A stretch of DNA of 7,938 nucleotides from Prevotella sp. GTDB taxonomy: Bacteria > Bacteroidota > Bacteroidia > Bacteroidales > Bacteroidaceae. Numbering within the stretch: position 1 is the first letter of the stretch; each line of letters starts with the position of its first letter. The DNA is taken from NCBI GenBank assembly GCA_016283605.1, contig JAEENF010000280.1:1-7938 (forward strand), read 5' to 3'. The position numbers were made by a program, and so were the translations under genes. Of this stretch, positions 6,797 through 7,938 are shown one piece after another. The notes beneath the pieces are model-generated. The model had not been told where the DNA came from and searched no databases. It worked only from the letters and a program-made list of their open reading frames with translations.

Positions 6797-6804
6797 TAAT
6801 TTTG
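6797..6804 (+). promoter_or_regulatory. -7 promoter box of exo-lyase gene
   Basis: TAATTTTG matches TAnnTTTG and is followed by an A-rich leader. It would start transcription near 6811, about 18 nt before the ATG at 6829. No TTTG is found 19-21 bp upstream, so the -33 element is poor. This again suggests regulation by an activator. Confidence 0.55.
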
Positions 6805-6828
6805 CCACCGTAATCAAAACTAATCGTC

Positions 6829-7938
6829 ATGATGAGGATATACGTGTCGTTTGTGGTGTTCTGTTTGGGCATCCTACAGGCCATGGCTTACGAGTCGGGG
6901 CTTCAGGCCAAGTCGTTTTCGAGATATTGGCAGGTGGAGTCGGAGTCGCCCGACTACCGGGTGACGTTTCGGGGTGACACCTGTGAACTGGTTTCCCCCA
7001 AGGGCCTTACTCTCTGGCGCAAGGAGAAGATGAAGGCGGGAATGACCGTGGAGTACGATGCCTGTGTCGTGGTGGAGACGGGTGAAGACCGTCTGAGCGA
7101 TATGAACTGTTTCTGGCTGGCCTCCGATCCACAGGCGAAGGATATCTGGGCCCGTGCGAAGTGGCGCAGTGGTATCTTCCTGCGTTGTTACACCCTGCAG
7201 ATGTACTATCTGGGTTATGGCGGCAATTACAATAAGACGACCCGTTTCCGTCGTTACGACGGTAATGAGGCTGGGGTGGAGGATGCCACACAGCGTCCGG
7301 CTATCCTGAAGGAATATACCGATGCCGACCATCTGTTGAAAGCCAACCACTGGTATCATGTGAAGATAGAGAGTAAGATGGGCCATACGCGGTTCTTCAT
7401 CGACGGGGAGTGTATCGTCGACTATTTTGATCCGCAGCCCTTGGAAAGCGGGTGGTTCGGTTTCCGTACGACGCTGTCGAGGACACGCATCACCAACTTC
7501 AAGGCCTACGATACCCCGACGTTGTCGGTGTCGGAGACTGGCGTGCCCCTCCATTGGGTCGGTGCAACGGTCGGCGGTCCACAGTCGATGGTCAACCATC
7601 CTGTGAGCTTCGGCGTGCCTTTTGCACTAGGAGAACTGAAGGATGTCTCATCGTTGACACTGGCTGGTGATATCCCCACCGATGCCTGGGTGAACGCCCG
7701 TTGGCCTGACGGCTCTGTGAAATGGGCGGGTATCGCTGCCGTCATCCCGGAGGGAAGTGAAAGAGTGGATAGTGAAAAGTTAATAGTGAATAGTGGGAAG
7801 GCCAAGAAGGGGCAGAACGGCGGTTTGCAGGTGAATGAATCTTCAGGTCAGATCGTGGTGAACACGGGAAAACTGACCGCTTACCTTCCAACGGTCGGGA
7901 CAGCCTTGTTCGACAGTCTCTGTGTGAATGGCTGTAGG
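6829..7938 (+). CDS. DUF6250 plus PcRGLX/YetA-like exo-rhamnogalacturonan lyase, partial (3' end off window)
   Basis: The frame opens with ATG-ATG at 6829 and runs without a stop to the window edge (370 codons seen). Residues 1-20 are a Sec signal (MMRIYVSFVV...QAMA). Residues about 30-230 resemble DUF6250, a lectin-like beta-sandwich: DMNCFWLASDP (91-101), YYLGYGGNYNKTTR (126-139), HLLKANHWYHVKI (168-180), FFIDGECIVDY (189-199) and GWFGFRTTLSRTRITNF (208-224). From about 241 it resembles the RIFT-barrel start of the exo-rhamnogalacturonan lyase family (PcRGLX, PL26-related): HWVGATVGGPQSM, FGVPFALGEL and ARWPDGSVKWAGIA. Members of that family have several hundred more residues, so most of the catalytic part is missing here. 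Likely role: exo-cleavage of the RG-I backbone, with DUF6250 possibly binding glycan. Codons 310-323 are a heptamer repeat insertion. The gene is divergent from the GH105-PL11 operon. The family call is from memory of motifs. Confidence 0.8.
   Translation, partial: MMRIYVSFVVFCLGILQAMAYESGLQAKSFSRYWQVESESPDYRVTFRGDTCELVSPKGLTLWRKEKMKAGMTVEYDACVVVETGEDRLSDMNCFWLASDPQAKDIWARAKWRSGIFLRCYTLQMYYLGYGGNYNKTTRFRRYDGNEAGVEDATQRPAILKEYTDADHLLKANHWYHVKIESKMGHTRFFIDGECIVDYFDPQPLESGWFGFRTTLSRTRITNFKAYDTPTLSVSETGVPLHWVGATVGGPQSMVNHPVSFGVPFALGELKDVSSLTLAGDIPTDAWVNARWPDGSVKWAGIAAVIPEGSERVDSEKLIVNSGKAKKGQNGGLQVNESSGQIVVNTGKLTAYLPTVGTALFDSLCVNGCR
7756..7797 (+). repeat. Six-unit heptamer repeat inside exo-lyase reading frame
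   Basis: Six consecutive 7-bp units are present: AGTGAAA, GAGTGGA, TAGTGAA, AAGTTAA, TAGTGAA, TAGTGGG. They total 42 bp and begin on a codon boundary, so they encode 14 residues (SERVDSEKLIVNSG, 310-323) without breaking the frame. They lie in an apparent linker within the RIFT-barrel region, between ...GIAAVIPEG and GGLQV.... Three of the units match the array at 34-65 closely or exactly. Confidence 0.85.

Noticed and set aside
6874..7599. A 241-codon open frame on the minus strand
   Set aside because: It lies opposite the exo-lyase frame, which has a signal peptide, recognisable domains and its own -7 box.

Overview
The window looks like part of a pectin (rhamnogalacturonan-I, RG-I) degradation locus from a Bacteroidales bacterium, most likely of the Prevotella type. 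This rests on three things: the enzyme set (PL11, two GH105, and a DUF6250/PcRGLX-type exo-lyase); several Bacteroidetes promoter boxes (TTTG about 20 bp before TAnnTTTG); and A/T-rich start contexts without Shine-Dalgarno sequences. The coding DNA is fairly GC-rich and the promoters are sharply AT-rich. No SusC/SusD pair, transposase, RNA gene or CRISPR array is visible. The genus is an inference.

Layout: 1-130 is non-coding and holds a tandem TAGTGAA heptamer array. 131-1276 (-) is a secreted GH105 unsaturated rhamnogalacturonyl hydrolase. 1277-1475 is a divergent control region with two outward promoters, a 7-bp dyad and a tandem 13-bp repeat. 1476-3254 (+) is a membrane sensor histidine kinase with a periplasmic TPR-like sensor. 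It converges, with a 20-bp gap, on 3275-5230 (-), a PL11 rhamnogalacturonan lyase. PL11 lies 30 bp behind 5261-6685 (-), a second GH105 enzyme, and the two probably form one operon. 6686-6828 is a second divergent control region, carrying a 10-bp direct repeat at exactly 21-bp spacing. 6829-7938 (+) is a protein cut by the window edge, with a signal peptide, a DUF6250-like domain and the start of a PcRGLX/YetA-type exo-rhamnogalacturonan lyase.

How it works together (inference from families): the PL11 enzyme and the exo-lyase cut the GalA-Rha backbone by beta-elimination and leave unsaturated uronyl ends. The two GH105 enzymes remove the unsaturated uronic acid and free rhamnose. All four enzymes carry export signals, so the work is probably periplasmic or at the cell surface. 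The kinase has no receiver or DNA-binding domain, so its partner regulator must lie elsewhere.

The least expected feature is a heptamer repeat family, NNGTGAA read on the + strand. It occurs in three places: between genes near the left edge, in the signal-peptide codons of PL11, and as exactly six units (42 bp, 14 codons) inside the exo-lyase reading frame.
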